DNA of 64,000 nt from Paenibacillus sp. EZ-K15 (GTDB lineage Bacteria > Bacillota > Bacilli > Paenibacillales > Paenibacillaceae), in NCBI RefSeq assembly GCF_002573715.1, contig NZ_PDHM01000005.1, positions 62,001 through 126,000 of the forward strand, in the 5' to 3' direction. The number at the start of each line of letters is the position of its first letter. Position 1 is the stretch's first letter. The translations under genes and the position numbers were made by a program. The notes under the pieces were generated by a model, which was not told where the DNA came from, ran no database searches, and worked only from the letters and a program-made list of their open reading frames with translations. Below, piece by piece: positions 27,154 through 36,090 of the stretch.

Positions 27154-29283
27154 ATGGATAACGTGGAACAGCGCGCGAAGGACCTGCTCGCGCAGATGAC
27201 CTTGACCGAGAAGGTCGGCCAGACGGTGCAGTACGGCCGGTGCGAGGATCAGGAACTGAAGATGGTGGCCGAAGGCAAGATCGGGTCGCTGCTGAATGTA
27301 CATGGTCCGAAAAAGATCAATGAGCTACAGCGGCTGGCCGTGGAGGAAACGAGGCTGGGGATTCCTCTTCTCATCGGGGATGATGTCATTCACGGTTTTC
27401 GTACCATCTTTCCGATTCCGCTCGGCGAAGCCGCTAGCTGGGATCTGGAAGGGATGGAGAAGAACGCCCGCATTGCGGCGGTAGAGGCGGCCGCGGAAGG
27501 TATTCGCTGGACCTTTGCCCCGATGGTCGACATCACGCGTGATCCTCGTTGGGGCCGCATCGCGGAAAGTACGGGGGAGGACGCCTATCTGTCTTCCTTG
27601 GCTGCTGCCGCGAAGGTCCGAGGATTTCAAAGCGCGAATGAGGATGGCTACCCGACGGTAGCGGCATGCGTGAAGCATTTTGCCGGTTATGGCTGGATCG
27701 AAGGCGGCCGGGACTATGACACGACAGACATGTCGGAGCGGACCTTGCGGGAAACCGTGCTGCCGCCGTTTGAGCACGGGATTCGGGCAGGGGCTCTGTC
27801 CGTGATGAGTGCCTTCAGCGAACTGAACGGCGTTCCGGCTTCCGGAAGCCGGTATCTGCTGCGGGATATATTGAAGCAGGAATGGGGCTTTGACGGCATG
27901 GTGGTCAGCGATTGGGAGTCGATTGAAGAGCTGATCTACCATGGCTATGCGGAAGACCGGAAGGATTCCGCGTTGAAGGGATTGAACGCCGGCGTCGACA
28001 TGGACATGCACGCCGGAGTCTATCTTGATCATCTGGAAACGCTGGTCCAGGAAAACCCTGAGCTGCTTAAACTATTGGACGATGCGGTTTTCCGCATATT
28101 ACAGGTGAAAATTCGCCTTGGATTGTTCGAGAATCCGTATGTGAGCGAAGACGCTGAAAGAGCCGGAGATCCGCTGAAAGGGCAAGCCATTCCAGCGGAT
28201 CATCTGGCTCAGGCCAGGGACAGCGCCCGGAGATCGATCGTGCTGTTGCAGAATAACGGCGGGATTTTGCCGCTGGATACTGGTAAGCACAAGAGGCTGG
28301 CGTTAATTGGGCCGCTGGCGGATGACCGCCACAACTCGATGGGCTGCTGGGCTTGGAAAGGCCGCGATGAGGACGTTGTCACGGTATGGGACGCTTTTCA
28401 ATCGGAAATCGAACCTAAAGCCGAGGTGTTCTATGAGCAGGGCAGCGGCATTTTGGAGGAACTGGATGGGGGAGTGGAACGGGCTGTGGAGCTCGCCAGA
28501 CAGTGTGATGCCGCCGTGGTCGTTGTGGGCGAATCCGAAGCGATGACGGGCGAGCATTACAACGTAACCTCCATTACGCTTCCACCCTGTCAGGAGCGCC
28601 TGATTCAGGAGCTGAAACGTCAGACCGACACGCCGATCGTCGTCGTCCTGATGAACGGACGTCCGCTCGCCACTTCATGGCTGCATGAACATACGGATGC
28701 TGTGGTTGAAGCGTGGCATTTGGGAACAACCACAGGTCATGCGCTTGTGGATGTGCTTACCGGCGCTTACAATCCGAGTGGTCGCCTACCGGTTACCGTT
28801 CCGCGTGCGACGGGCCAAATTCCGATGTATTACAACCGGAAGAATACCGGACGTCCTCATTTGTACGAAGATTATATCGATTGCGATGATTCTCCGCTGT
28901 ATCCGTTCGGGTATGGCCTCAGTTATACAACGTTCGAATATACGGATTTGCAGCTGGACCGGCATCAAATTGGCCGGGACGAGACCGTACATGTATCCGT
29001 GAGCATAACGAATACCGGATCCAGAGCCGGCGAGGAAACCGCGCAGCTGTATGTCCGCGACTTGGTAGCAAGCTCTACCCGGCCGGTCAAAGAGTTGAAG
29101 GGATTCCGCAAGGTGCAGCTGCAGCCGGGCGAGGGCCGGACGGTGCATTTTACGCTGGGGCGTGAAGAGCTAGGGCTCCTGGATGAGAGGCTTGCGTTTA
29201 CGGTCGAGCCCGGGAAGTTCCATGTCTGGGTCGGACCGCATTCGGAAGAAGGACTGCAGGCTGAGCTTGTGGTTGTTGAATAA
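27154..29283 (+). CDS. GH3 beta-glucosidase
   Basis: A 709-residue glycoside hydrolase family 3 enzyme with no signal peptide, hence intracellular. The barrel domain has PLLIGDDVIHGFRTIFPIPL, APMVDITRDPRWGRIAESTG, the KHF motif at 174-176 and the nucleophile Asp253 in GFDGMVVSDW. A second domain follows (VLLQNNGGILPLD, VVVVGESEAMTGE), and the C-terminus is a fibronectin-III-like domain (GEETAQLYVRDLVASSTRPV, KELKGFRKVQLQPGE). It hydrolyses terminal beta-glucose residues. Its presence with an alpha-specific GH65 phosphorylase suggests the locus handles mixed or several gluco-oligosaccharides. Confidence 0.95.
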   Translation: MDNVEQRAKDLLAQMTLTEKVGQTVQYGRCEDQELKMVAEGKIGSLLNVHGPKKINELQRLAVEETRLGIPLLIGDDVIHGFRTIFPIPLGEAASWDLEGMEKNARIAAVEAAAEGIRWTFAPMVDITRDPRWGRIAESTGEDAYLSSLAAAAKVRGFQSANEDGYPTVAACVKHFAGYGWIEGGRDYDTTDMSERTLRETVLPPFEHGIRAGALSVMSAFSELNGVPASGSRYLLRDILKQEWGFDGMVVSDWESIEELIYHGYAEDRKDSALKGLNAGVDMDMHAGVYLDHLETLVQENPELLKLLDDAVFRILQVKIRLGLFENPYVSEDAERAGDPLKGQAIPADHLAQARDSARRSIVLLQNNGGILPLDTGKHKRLALIGPLADDRHNSMGCWAWKGRDEDVVTVWDAFQSEIEPKAEVFYEQGSGILEELDGGVERAVELARQCDAAVVVVGESEAMTGEHYNVTSITLPPCQERLIQELKRQTDTPIVVVLMNGRPLATSWLHEHTDAVVEAWHLGTTTGHALVDVLTGAYNPSGRLPVTVPRATGQIPMYYNRKNTGRPHLYEDYIDCDDSPLYPFGYGLSYTTFEYTDLQLDRHQIGRDETVHVSVSITNTGSRAGEETAQLYVRDLVASSTRPVKELKGFRKVQLQPGEGRTVHFTLGREELGLLDERLAFTVEPGKFHVWVGPHSEEGLQAELVVVE

Positions 29284-29308
29284 ACCGGAATCAAAGGGGG
29301 ATTTATGC

Positions 29309-31381
29309 ATGGACTACCGCGTAATTAAAGAAGGAGACGTATTTTTTCTGACCGGGCTTAATGGAGATATCGTCCTCGGGGATGATCAAGGCCATGGGTT
29401 GTATACGAAGGATACGCGTTTCCTGAGCCGCATGGAGCTGTTCATCGACGGCGAGAAGCCTTCGCTCTTGTCCTCTACGGGCGACAAGAGTTATGTGGCA
29501 ACCTTCCGCCTGATGAAGGATACTAAGGATGTAGGGGCGATCGAAATCCTTCGGGAGCGTTTCATCTATAATGGCATCCTGTACGAGCGCTGCACCTTGA
29601 CTAATTATTTTGTGACGGATTCGAATATCGAGTTCACGGTTTCCTTTGATGCCGATTTTCAGGATATGTTCCTGGTGCGTAAATATCGTACCGGGGAAGT
29701 TGGCAAGATGGAGGGTATACGGACAGGCGATCAAGATATGACGCTGGCCTATGTCGGCGCCGACAACCTGAGAAGGCAGACACGCATTACTTGGGATGCG
29801 GATGGCGGACAAGCGGATGAATCCGGGAATGTTTCGTTCCCTTTGTCCCTGAAAGCCAAAGAGCAGAAGGTTATTACGTTCTTTGTTTCGCCGATGACGG
29901 AGCAGCATTTCGCAGCGGAGCCGTTGACCTACGAAGAGGGGCTGAAGAAGCTCGAAGCCTCCTATGAAGCTTGGTACGCGAACAGCTCGCAGGTCCAGTC
30001 GGATTCCGCGCTGTTCTGCGGCTTGTACCAGAGAGGACTGCAGGATCTGCGCATGCTGACGACCGATGTAGGCTTCGGCGATACAACGGTCGCGGGGCTG
30101 CCGTGGTTCGCGGTTCCATTCGGCAGAGACAGCTTGATCACGGCCCTGTTCATGCTTCCGGTGAATCCGCTCCATGCCAAGGGGACCCTGAGAACGCTCG
30201 CAGCTTATCAAGGAGAGAAGAACGATCCTTGGCGGGATGAGCAGCCGGGCAAAATCATGCATGAGATTCGCTATGGAGAGCTGGTTACGACGAATCAATC
30301 CCCGTTCTCGCCGTACTACGGCACCATCGATTCCACGCCGCTGTTTCTGGCGCTGATCGGCGAGTATTACCGCTGGACGGGCGATCTTTCCTTGGCGGAG
30401 GAGCTTAAGCCAAACATGCTGCGGGCATTGGATTACATCGATGCCGCACTTGAAGCTGGCTCCGGCTTCATGGCCTACAAGCAGGAAGCCGAGAAGGGCT
30501 TCCCGAATCAGGGCTGGAAGGACTCCGCCAACTCGATCATCCATGAGAATGGGGAATACGCGGAATCCCCGATTGCATTGTCGGAGGTTCAGGGGTATGT
30601 GTATCAAGCGAAGAAATCGCTGGCACCCGTCTTCGCGGAGCTGGGCGAGCTTGAATTGTCTCGCAAGCTGGAGATGGAAGCCGAGGAGCTTCGCGTCCGT
30701 TTCGAAGCGGCCTTCTGGATGGAGGATGAGCAGTGTTATGCCATCGCTTTGGATAAGGACCTGCGTCAGGTCCGAAGCGTCTCCTCGAACCCGGGGCATC
30801 TGCTCATGAGCGGACTGCCGGAAGAGAGCAGGGCGAAAGCCCAGTCCGAGCGGATGCTCCGAAACGATATGTTTAACGGATACGGCATCCGTACGATGAG
30901 CACAGACTCCACCGGATATTATCCGGTGAGCTATCACAATGGCAGCGTATGGCCGCATGACAATGCCATGATCCTACTGGGTCTCGGCAAGCAAGGATTC
31001 AAAGCTGAGGCAGGCAAGGTGATCTCCGGCCTGCTGCAGGCTTCCGCACATTTTGAATACCAGCGTCTGCCGGAGCTGTTCTGCGGACATGATGCGAAGC
31101 TGGGCCATCCGGTTCCGTACCCGACTACCTGCTCGCCGCAGGCATGGGCGGCCGGAACCTCGATCGTCTTCCTGCAGGCGATGCTCGGATTGTATCCGAA
31201 TGCGGTGACCAAGGAAATCGCATTGTCCCCGTTCCTTCCGGAAGGGATGAATGAACTGAAGGTTGAGCAGATTGCAATCGGAAGCGGGCACCTGTCGGTT
31301 AGCGTCGTGCGCGGGGCTGACGGCAGCACGTTTCATGTGGAAGTGCTTAAGAATACAACTGGATTTCATCTCGTTGGCTGA
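29309..31381 (+). CDS. Amylo-alpha-1,6-glucosidase / debranching-type six-hairpin glucosidase
   Basis: 690 residues. The N-terminal glycogen-debranching-type domain (VFFLTGLNGDIVLGDDQGHG, LYTKDTRFLSRMELFI) is followed by an (alpha/alpha)6 barrel with AGLPWFAVPFGRDSLITALF, DSANSIIHENGEYAESPIAL and YPVSYHNGSVWPHDNAMILL. The start is ATG 29309, with AGGGGG eight bases upstream, although the frame is open into the GH3 gene. There is no signal peptide. Proteins of this form (GDE_N plus GDE_C-like) are annotated as debranching enzymes, but the true substrate is rarely known. It is the last gene of the importer operon and ends at the terminator at 31404. Confidence 0.85.
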   Translation: MDYRVIKEGDVFFLTGLNGDIVLGDDQGHGLYTKDTRFLSRMELFIDGEKPSLLSSTGDKSYVATFRLMKDTKDVGAIEILRERFIYNGILYERCTLTNYFVTDSNIEFTVSFDADFQDMFLVRKYRTGEVGKMEGIRTGDQDMTLAYVGADNLRRQTRITWDADGGQADESGNVSFPLSLKAKEQKVITFFVSPMTEQHFAAEPLTYEEGLKKLEASYEAWYANSSQVQSDSALFCGLYQRGLQDLRMLTTDVGFGDTTVAGLPWFAVPFGRDSLITALFMLPVNPLHAKGTLRTLAAYQGEKNDPWRDEQPGKIMHEIRYGELVTTNQSPFSPYYGTIDSTPLFLALIGEYYRWTGDLSLAEELKPNMLRALDYIDAALEAGSGFMAYKQEAEKGFPNQGWKDSANSIIHENGEYAESPIALSEVQGYVYQAKKSLAPVFAELGELELSRKLEMEAEELRVRFEAAFWMEDEQCYAIALDKDLRQVRSVSSNPGHLLMSGLPEESRAKAQSERMLRNDMFNGYGIRTMSTDSTGYYPVSYHNGSVWPHDNAMILLGLGKQGFKAEAGKVISGLLQASAHFEYQRLPELFCGHDAKLGHPVPYPTTCSPQAWAAGTSIVFLQAMLGLYPNAVTKEIALSPFLPEGMNELKVEQIAIGSGHLSVSVVRGADGSTFHVEVLKNTTGFHLVG

Positions 31382-31403
31382 TCGGTCATAAGATATATAG
31401 CGG

Positions 31404-31444
31404 AACAACCTGCCTCTTAGCATTTAAGGGGCGGTTGTTTTTTT
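31404..31444 (+). terminator. Terminator of the oligosaccharide operon
   Basis: AACAACC/GGTTGTT with an inner GCCTCTT/AAGGGGC pairing (one bulged T) is followed by a run of Ts at 31438-31444. Confidence 0.85.
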
Positions 31445-31445
31445 G

Positions 31446-31475
31446 TTGAAATATTAAGAACGTATGTTCTATAAT
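31446..31475 (+). promoter_or_regulatory. SigA-type promoter with a LexA (SOS) box in the spacer
   Basis: The -35 is TTGAAA (31446-31451), the -10 is TATAAT (31470-31475) and the spacer is 18 bases. The spacer ends in GAACGTATGTTC (31458-31469), which matches the Gram-positive LexA core GAAC-N4-GTTC including the R-N-R-Y centre. LexA bound here would cover the promoter. The gene downstream is of the DNA-damage-inducible DinB family. Confidence 0.75.
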
Positions 31476-31531
31476 AATGAAGCGAGTTCGAACAACATAT
31501 TAGTGTATACATATTGGATTGGAGAGAACAT

Positions 31532-32002
31532 ATGAATTCCTATTGCACATATGCATTGCATCAAATCGAGGTTGCTGTCATTTCTATTGTTGCGATTATC
31601 GACAGGCTGGATGAAGCGGACCTGCTCGTTAAGCCGACGGAGGGCAAACATTCCGTTGGAGAGCTGCTCAAGCATATCGCAGTGATCTGCCGGGCTGATT
31701 TTTACATATCGGGCGGCGCCACGCAAGAGGAGATGGACGCTTATTACGAGGGTGTGTCGTTAAATAACCTGAAAGATTTACAGGCTGAATTATTAAGCAG
31801 CTATTCTTATCTGGAGCAGGCATTTAGAGAGATGACGGAAGAAGAACTCCATCAAGAGATGACTTCCTACTGGGGCGTCACCTATTCGAGATATGAATGG
31901 CTGCTCGAAATCGTGGCGCATGTGTATCACCATAGAGGACAGCTGCATGCGATGCTGGTTCACTGTAACGGGAAGGATCCGAAGGTACCGTTATTCGAAT
32001 AG
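31532..32002 (+). CDS. DinB/YfiT-family putative metalloenzyme
   Basis: A 156-residue four-helix-bundle protein of the DinB/YfiT family. The three expected metal-ligand histidines lie in VGELLKHIAVICRAD and EIVAHVYHHRGQLHAML. ATG 31532 has GGAGAG five bases upstream; the TTG at 31514 is upstream of that site and is rejected. The family is unrelated to DNA polymerase IV despite the shared name. Members act as thiol-dependent transferases, such as bacillithiol transferases, in stress defence. The LexA-type promoter just upstream argues that this copy is induced by DNA damage, as its Bacillus namesake is. Confidence 0.88.
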   Translation: MNSYCTYALHQIEVAVISIVAIIDRLDEADLLVKPTEGKHSVGELLKHIAVICRADFYISGGATQEEMDAYYEGVSLNNLKDLQAELLSSYSYLEQAFREMTEEELHQEMTSYWGVTYSRYEWLLEIVAHVYHHRGQLHAMLVHCNGKDPKVPLFE

Positions 32003-32077
32003 CCTTTGCCCGCAGAAGAACTAAAGGAGGGGCCACGCAACGAAACATGTGGGATTCGTATGTAATTCAAGGTATGC

Positions 32078-32123
32078 AAAAGGCACCCCAAATCCGGAAA
32101 TGACCGGAAATGGGGTGCCTTTT
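32078..32123. terminator. Bidirectional terminator between dinB-like and phosphoesterase genes
   Basis: A 13-bp perfect outer stem, AAAAGGCACCCCA/TGGGGTGCCTTTT, with an inner TCCGG/CCGGA, lies between convergent genes and has A and T tracts on both sides. Confidence 0.9.
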
Positions 32124-32143
32124 AACCCTTTTTATTAGCCTTT

Positions 32144-33841
32144 CTAGCTGTTTACATCGGATCTGGCAATATGGGCATTTGCCCAATCCGCATGGTCGTA
32201 GCCAGTGCCGTCTCCGCCATCAATGACGACCAGTTTCAGTACGTGTGCGCCGGAGATATCAGCATGAACTTTTTTGGCGGAATCAGATCCGGTAACAAGC
32301 CCGCTGTCATATACCTTCTCGCCGTCCGCCCAAATTTGAAAGACGACCGATCCTCTATTTCCCACTTCATCATCGATTCCGATATCTGCGGTAAATGTCG
32401 AGAAGTTGCCGCCTATATAATAAGCAATCTCAGCATTCGCATGCACACCTAAGCCTTTCGTATATTCTACGCCGCCAATAGTTATGGTTTTTCCGTCGTC
32501 TTTTGCTTTTTCACCGTTGCTTTGATCCCGTTCTACGGGCCCCCAATGATTTGCGGAATGAATCCATTCCACATCACTTACATAAGAATCGGCAGCTGGG
32601 AGCCGTTCTGGTATCCAGACTATAGAGTCGGCACTCCATTCTGTTTGCTTATTATTTTCTCCATATTTAAATGAGACGGCTGCATCTAATTTTGCGAATC
32701 CAGGCTCAACAGTATCAGGGGGCGTCACACGCCAATCTGTTTCAATCGAACTTCCAGGCGAAAGATGGGTGACCAGAGGATCGGTTACTGCCTCTACACT
32801 CCAACCATCAGGGGCCGTTAAGTCCAATTGGATATCCTTGACTGTGTTTTGTCCATAATTTGTAAATTTCGTGGTTAATAGGGCGGTTTCACCCGGAATA
32901 ACGTAGTTATTACGATAAGAAAATGTGGTTGCCGATTGGACATCAATCGTGTAATGCGCTTCGGGAATCCATTGCTTACGGTAAAAGTCACGTCCTTGGA
33001 CTACGACCCTGTCATCGTAAATTTGCACATACAATCCTTGGCTTTCGTCCCAGTTTACTGTCGGTGCGAAGGTTGTATAATAGACAGAGGCTGTATTGAT
33101 GCTCGTAAATTCATTCTGTGTTAGGTTAATATTTGGAAGTCGCATATCCCGATGGGTATGGCCAGAGAATAAAATAACTTGCGGATACTTCGAGAAGAGA
33201 TCGGTTAGACGCTTTTCTGCTGCTTCATATACGGCGGAAAGGGGCTGATGAAGAAAAACAAACATAGGCTTCTCGCTCTTGCTGCGTTTCTCCAAAGTAT
33301 CTTCCAGCCAATTCAACTGCTCGTCGCTCAGATAGGCATCGTCTTTGGCGGGAGAATCGACAGGCCCCCAGCTTTCAGAGCCAAGGAATATAAAAGGATA
33401 GCCGTTCACCATTTTCTCGTAATACACATGCTCCTCTTCGATAAAGTCTGCGAACCGACTGGTGTTCACTTCATTTCCAGCTCCATTAAAAAACTCATGA
33501 TTCCCAATGGTCATATACAGATTCATCGGTTTAGGCGATTGATCAAGAAGCTCGCGAGCCTTTGCATATTCTTCGGGAAAACCGTTATTCGTTATATCTC
33601 CGTTGATGACCATAGCATCTGCCAGCGGGTCAATGGAATGCAGGTCGTGAAGCGCTTTCGAAAGCTTGTTATGAGAGAACGATGTATCCCTAATATGCAG
33701 GTCACTGATCACTTGAAAGGTTGCTTTTGGTTTTTTTTCATTTGCATTTATGTCCCCTTGGGCTGATTGCGCGTGCACTGGAGCACCTAAGGGGATAAGC
33801 ATACAAGCGGCTAAACCGAGACAAGCCATTACTTTTTTCAT
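32144..33841 (-). CDS. Secreted metallophosphoesterase with NEW3-like and NPCBM domains
   Basis: 565 residues. The signal peptide ends near VHAQS. The calcineurin-like phosphoesterase domain spans about 40-270: QVISDLHIRD, VINGDITNNG, TIGNHEFFNG and SGHTHRDMRL supply the metal ligands. An Ig-like NEW3/alpha-galactosidase-type domain follows at about 310-405 (YVIPGETALLTTKFTNYGQN). The C-terminus is an NPCBM carbohydrate-binding domain (GGVEYTKGLGVHANAEIAYY, VFQIWADGEKVYDSG). The fusion implies a surface-acting phosphoesterase or phosphodiesterase that targets a glycan-linked substrate. GAGGAGGG precedes the start, and the gene lies 21 bases downstream of a LacI regulator, so both are probably co-transcribed. 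Confidence 0.88.
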   Translation of the reverse strand: MKKVMACLGLAACMLIPLGAPVHAQSAQGDINANEKKPKATFQVISDLHIRDTSFSHNKLSKALHDLHSIDPLADAMVINGDITNNGFPEEYAKARELLDQSPKPMNLYMTIGNHEFFNGAGNEVNTSRFADFIEEEHVYYEKMVNGYPFIFLGSESWGPVDSPAKDDAYLSDEQLNWLEDTLEKRSKSEKPMFVFLHQPLSAVYEAAEKRLTDLFSKYPQVILFSGHTHRDMRLPNINLTQNEFTSINTASVYYTTFAPTVNWDESQGLYVQIYDDRVVVQGRDFYRKQWIPEAHYTIDVQSATTFSYRNNYVIPGETALLTTKFTNYGQNTVKDIQLDLTAPDGWSVEAVTDPLVTHLSPGSSIETDWRVTPPDTVEPGFAKLDAAVSFKYGENNKQTEWSADSIVWIPERLPAADSYVSDVEWIHSANHWGPVERDQSNGEKAKDDGKTITIGGVEYTKGLGVHANAEIAYYIGGNFSTFTADIGIDDEVGNRGSVVFQIWADGEKVYDSGLVTGSDSAKKVHADISGAHVLKLVVIDGGDGTGYDHADWANAHIARSDVNS

Positions 33842-33862
33842 TATTATACCCTCCTCAAACGT

Positions 33863-34918
33863 TCATATAGTTTTCACTTCGCTTTTCTCGGTACAGCTAC
33901 TGCGGACCATTAGTTTTGTCGGCAAATAGCTGATCAATGGCAAAGGTATCCCCCCTTCCATGCGCTGAAGCAGTAATTTGACTGCGATTCTCCCCATTTC
34001 CTCCTTGTGGACCTGTACCGTTGTTAACGGAGGGTTAATGAATTCTGACATTTCGACATTATCAAAAGAAACAACAGATATATCATTTGGAATCGATAGC
34101 CCATATTCACCAATTGCCTTGTACGCCCCAAATGCCATTTTGTCGCTAGCTGTAAATACGGCCGAGGGCGGACTCTGCGTGTTTAAAATTTTTTTCATGG
34201 CTTCATAACTCTTGGTCAGATCAAAGCAGCCGTCTTGAACCCACTCCGGAATAATGTCAAGATGGTTAAACTCCATCGCTTCTTTATAACCATAGAAACG
34301 TTCTTCTTGATCAATCGGCATTCCAACTTGAGAGCTTCCGCCAATATAAGCAATTTTGCGATGACCAAGATCTACCAAATATTGAACTGCTTGCATTGCC
34401 GCATTACGAAAATCCACCGTAACATAATCAATGTCCAGCTTAGGTATTCCGCCCACCGATATGACAAATGGAACCCGCTTATTAAGCTCATTTATAAAAT
34501 CATGCTTAAGCGGTCCGATACAAATAACTCCTAAGTCACTCTCGTTCATATCCCCGAATAAATTGAAATTGAAAATATCTTGCACCTCAAATGTAAAGTC
34601 CAATATACATTCTTGATCAAGCAATTCACTTTCGATCCCGTAAATGATCTCTGAAAAATACGGATCTTGGTATTTAGCTTTTACATCATATAAAGCGAGT
34701 CCCACTCTCTTTGGAACTTTTTTATTCACTGAAAAATTTTCATTTTTTTGCAGTGAATTGTTAAACTTATGGTAACCCAGGTCCTTGGCAACTTGAATAA
34801 TGCGCAGACGCGTTTGGTCGTTTACAAGTGCTGTTGAGTTTGCGTTGTTTAAAGCCCTCGATACAGAAGAAATAGATACATTTGCATGGTCGGCAATGTC
34901 TTTTAAAGTTATTTTCAT
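33863..34918 (-). CDS. LacI family transcriptional repressor
   Basis: 351 residues. The N-terminal helix-turn-helix is typical (TLKDIADHANVSISSVSRAL), followed by the hinge and a periplasmic-binding-protein-like effector domain (VGLALYDVKAKYQDPYFSEI, AVFTASDKMAFGAYKAIGEY, ISVVSFDNVEMSEFINPPLT). It ends VRSSCTEKSEVKTI. It lies immediately upstream of the phosphoesterase. A LacI-like palindrome at 34949-34962, 31 bases before its start, may be its own operator. The ligand is unknown. Confidence 0.93.
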   Translation of the reverse strand: MKITLKDIADHANVSISSVSRALNNANSTALVNDQTRLRIIQVAKDLGYHKFNNSLQKNENFSVNKKVPKRVGLALYDVKAKYQDPYFSEIIYGIESELLDQECILDFTFEVQDIFNFNLFGDMNESDLGVICIGPLKHDFINELNKRVPFVISVGGIPKLDIDYVTVDFRNAAMQAVQYLVDLGHRKIAYIGGSSQVGMPIDQEERFYGYKEAMEFNHLDIIPEWVQDGCFDLTKSYEAMKKILNTQSPPSAVFTASDKMAFGAYKAIGEYGLSIPNDISVVSFDNVEMSEFINPPLTTVQVHKEEMGRIAVKLLLQRMEGGIPLPLISYLPTKLMVRSSCTEKSEVKTI

Positions 34919-34948
34919 TTCGGCATAACACCTGTCTATTGAAATTTA

Positions 34949-34962
34949 GGAAAGCGCTTACC
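34949..34962. promoter_or_regulatory. cre-like / LacI-family operator
   Basis: GGAAAGCGCTTACC is a near-palindrome around AAGCGCTT, the core of catabolite-responsive elements and many LacI-family operators. Its position just ahead of the LacI gene fits autoregulation or CcpA control. Confidence 0.5.
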
Positions 34963-35493
34963 TTTCCCTTTGTCGCAATCTTATTCTACATTGGAAAATT
35001 ATTCAACAACTTTTTGCGCAATTTTTCATTTTTTTGCTGCAAATGACCCTGGGAACCTTGGGAGTTCCCTCCGCTCCGGGAATGTATCGAGTAAGACGGT
35101 GTTAGCACGGTCTTTAAGGTGATGCAGTATCATGCATTCGTCGTTCGCGCCATGATATTTGTTACATTGAGTTGATATTCTTTCAAATTCGACAAAATAA
35201 TACAAATTTCGCTATAGACTATGGCTAAATCATTCCTCTATGATAGATATTAAATAGCTTGGCAAGCCATTCTGAAAGCGCTATCCTCTTCGCTGAACCG
35301 AATGATCCTAAGTCTAGGGGGAATCCACCAAACCAGGATATAGCAGAATCTGTTGTTAACTAAATAGTAAGCGTATACATGATATATCGAAGCCTTGGCG
35401 AGTGCCGTTAACACAGATTTTACATATCGTTAATACTGTCATGATCTTATGTCTTTATCATAAGAGTGTTCGGTAAAAGGGGGACACGCACTT
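34963..35493. other. Long intergenic region between lacI and glpP
   Basis: 531 bases with no supportable ORF. It holds several small hairpins (GGGAAC/GTTCCC near 35050-35070, ATGCA/TGCAT near 35120-35140) and AT-rich stretches around 35150-35250 that could hold the glpP promoter, but no clear -35/-10 pair stands out. A cre-like site lies at 35273-35286. Confidence 0.5.
35273..35286 (+). promoter_or_regulatory. cre-like catabolite repression site upstream of glpP
   Basis: TGAAAGCGCTATCC matches the cre consensus TGWAANCGNTNWCA at all but the last base. Glycerol regulons are normally CcpA-controlled in Bacillales, so the position 208 bases before glpP is sensible. Confidence 0.5.
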
Positions 35494-36048
35494 ATGGCAG
35501 ATCAAAGGACACGGCGTCTTCCCGTAATCGCTTCGATTACCAAGCTGGAACAGATCGATGCAGCTGTGAACAGCACGGTGGAGCGTGTGAACCTGATGAC
35601 AGGCGATATCATAAAACTCAGGGATATCGTTAATCGACTTCACTCCTCAGGCAAAAAAGTGTTTGTTCATCTGGAGATGGTAAGCGGCATTGGCCGGGAT
35701 AATTCGGCTGTGCAGTATTTGGCGGATTCGTACAAGATCGACGGGATTATTACGACGAAGACGAATACGGTATTGGCTTCGCGCCAAGCGGGCATTAGCT
35801 CGATACAGCGAGTGTTTGCCATTGATACGACAGCTTTAAGAACCGCAGTGAAAATGATCGGACAAGCCCGTCCGGATGAGGTGGAATTAATGCCGGGACT
35901 CATACCCCGCGTGATCCGCGACCTGAAGAAGGAAATTCACTGTCCGCTTATTGTGGGAGGTTTTTTACGAAGCGAGGAAGAAATCGATGAGGCGCTGGCA
36001 AATGGTGCAGACCTCGTATCTACAGGAGATACGCGTTTTTGGACGTAA
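35494..36048 (+). CDS. glpP: GlpP-type glycerol-3-phosphate responsive antiterminator
   Basis: 184 residues, normal length for GlpP. Characteristic segments are RRLPVIASITKLEQIDAAVN, VFVHLEMVSGIGRDNSAVQY, DGIITTKTNTVLASRQAG, VELMPGLIPRVI and PLIVGGFLRSEEEI, the last resembling phosphate-binding loops of TIM barrels. AAAGGGGGAC precedes the ATG. GlpP bound to glycerol-3-phosphate prevents termination in the leaders of glp operons in B. subtilis. Here it is not next to glpFK. It is followed by a structured leader and a UgpBAE-like importer with a phosphodiesterase, pathway partners that yield glycerol-3-phosphate. Confidence 0.93.
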   Translation: MADQRTRRLPVIASITKLEQIDAAVNSTVERVNLMTGDIIKLRDIVNRLHSSGKKVFVHLEMVSGIGRDNSAVQYLADSYKIDGIITTKTNTVLASRQAGISSIQRVFAIDTTALRTAVKMIGQARPDEVELMPGLIPRVIRDLKKEIHCPLIVGGFLRSEEEIDEALANGADLVSTGDTRFWT

Positions 36049-36090
36049 GGTTCCCTGTACGGTTGATGGATTAACTATAATTACATATTT

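Noticed and set aside
29303..30958. A 551-residue open frame antisense to the debranching-type gene
   Set aside because: It is the mirror of a GC-biased gene. The sense frame has conserved glycosidase motifs and a ribosome site, while the antisense product has none.
31486..31493. GTTCGAAC palindrome near the dinB-like promoter as a second LexA site
   Set aside because: Its half-sites are in the wrong order (GTTC then GAAC, no spacer), unlike LexA sites, which run GAAC-N4-GTTC.
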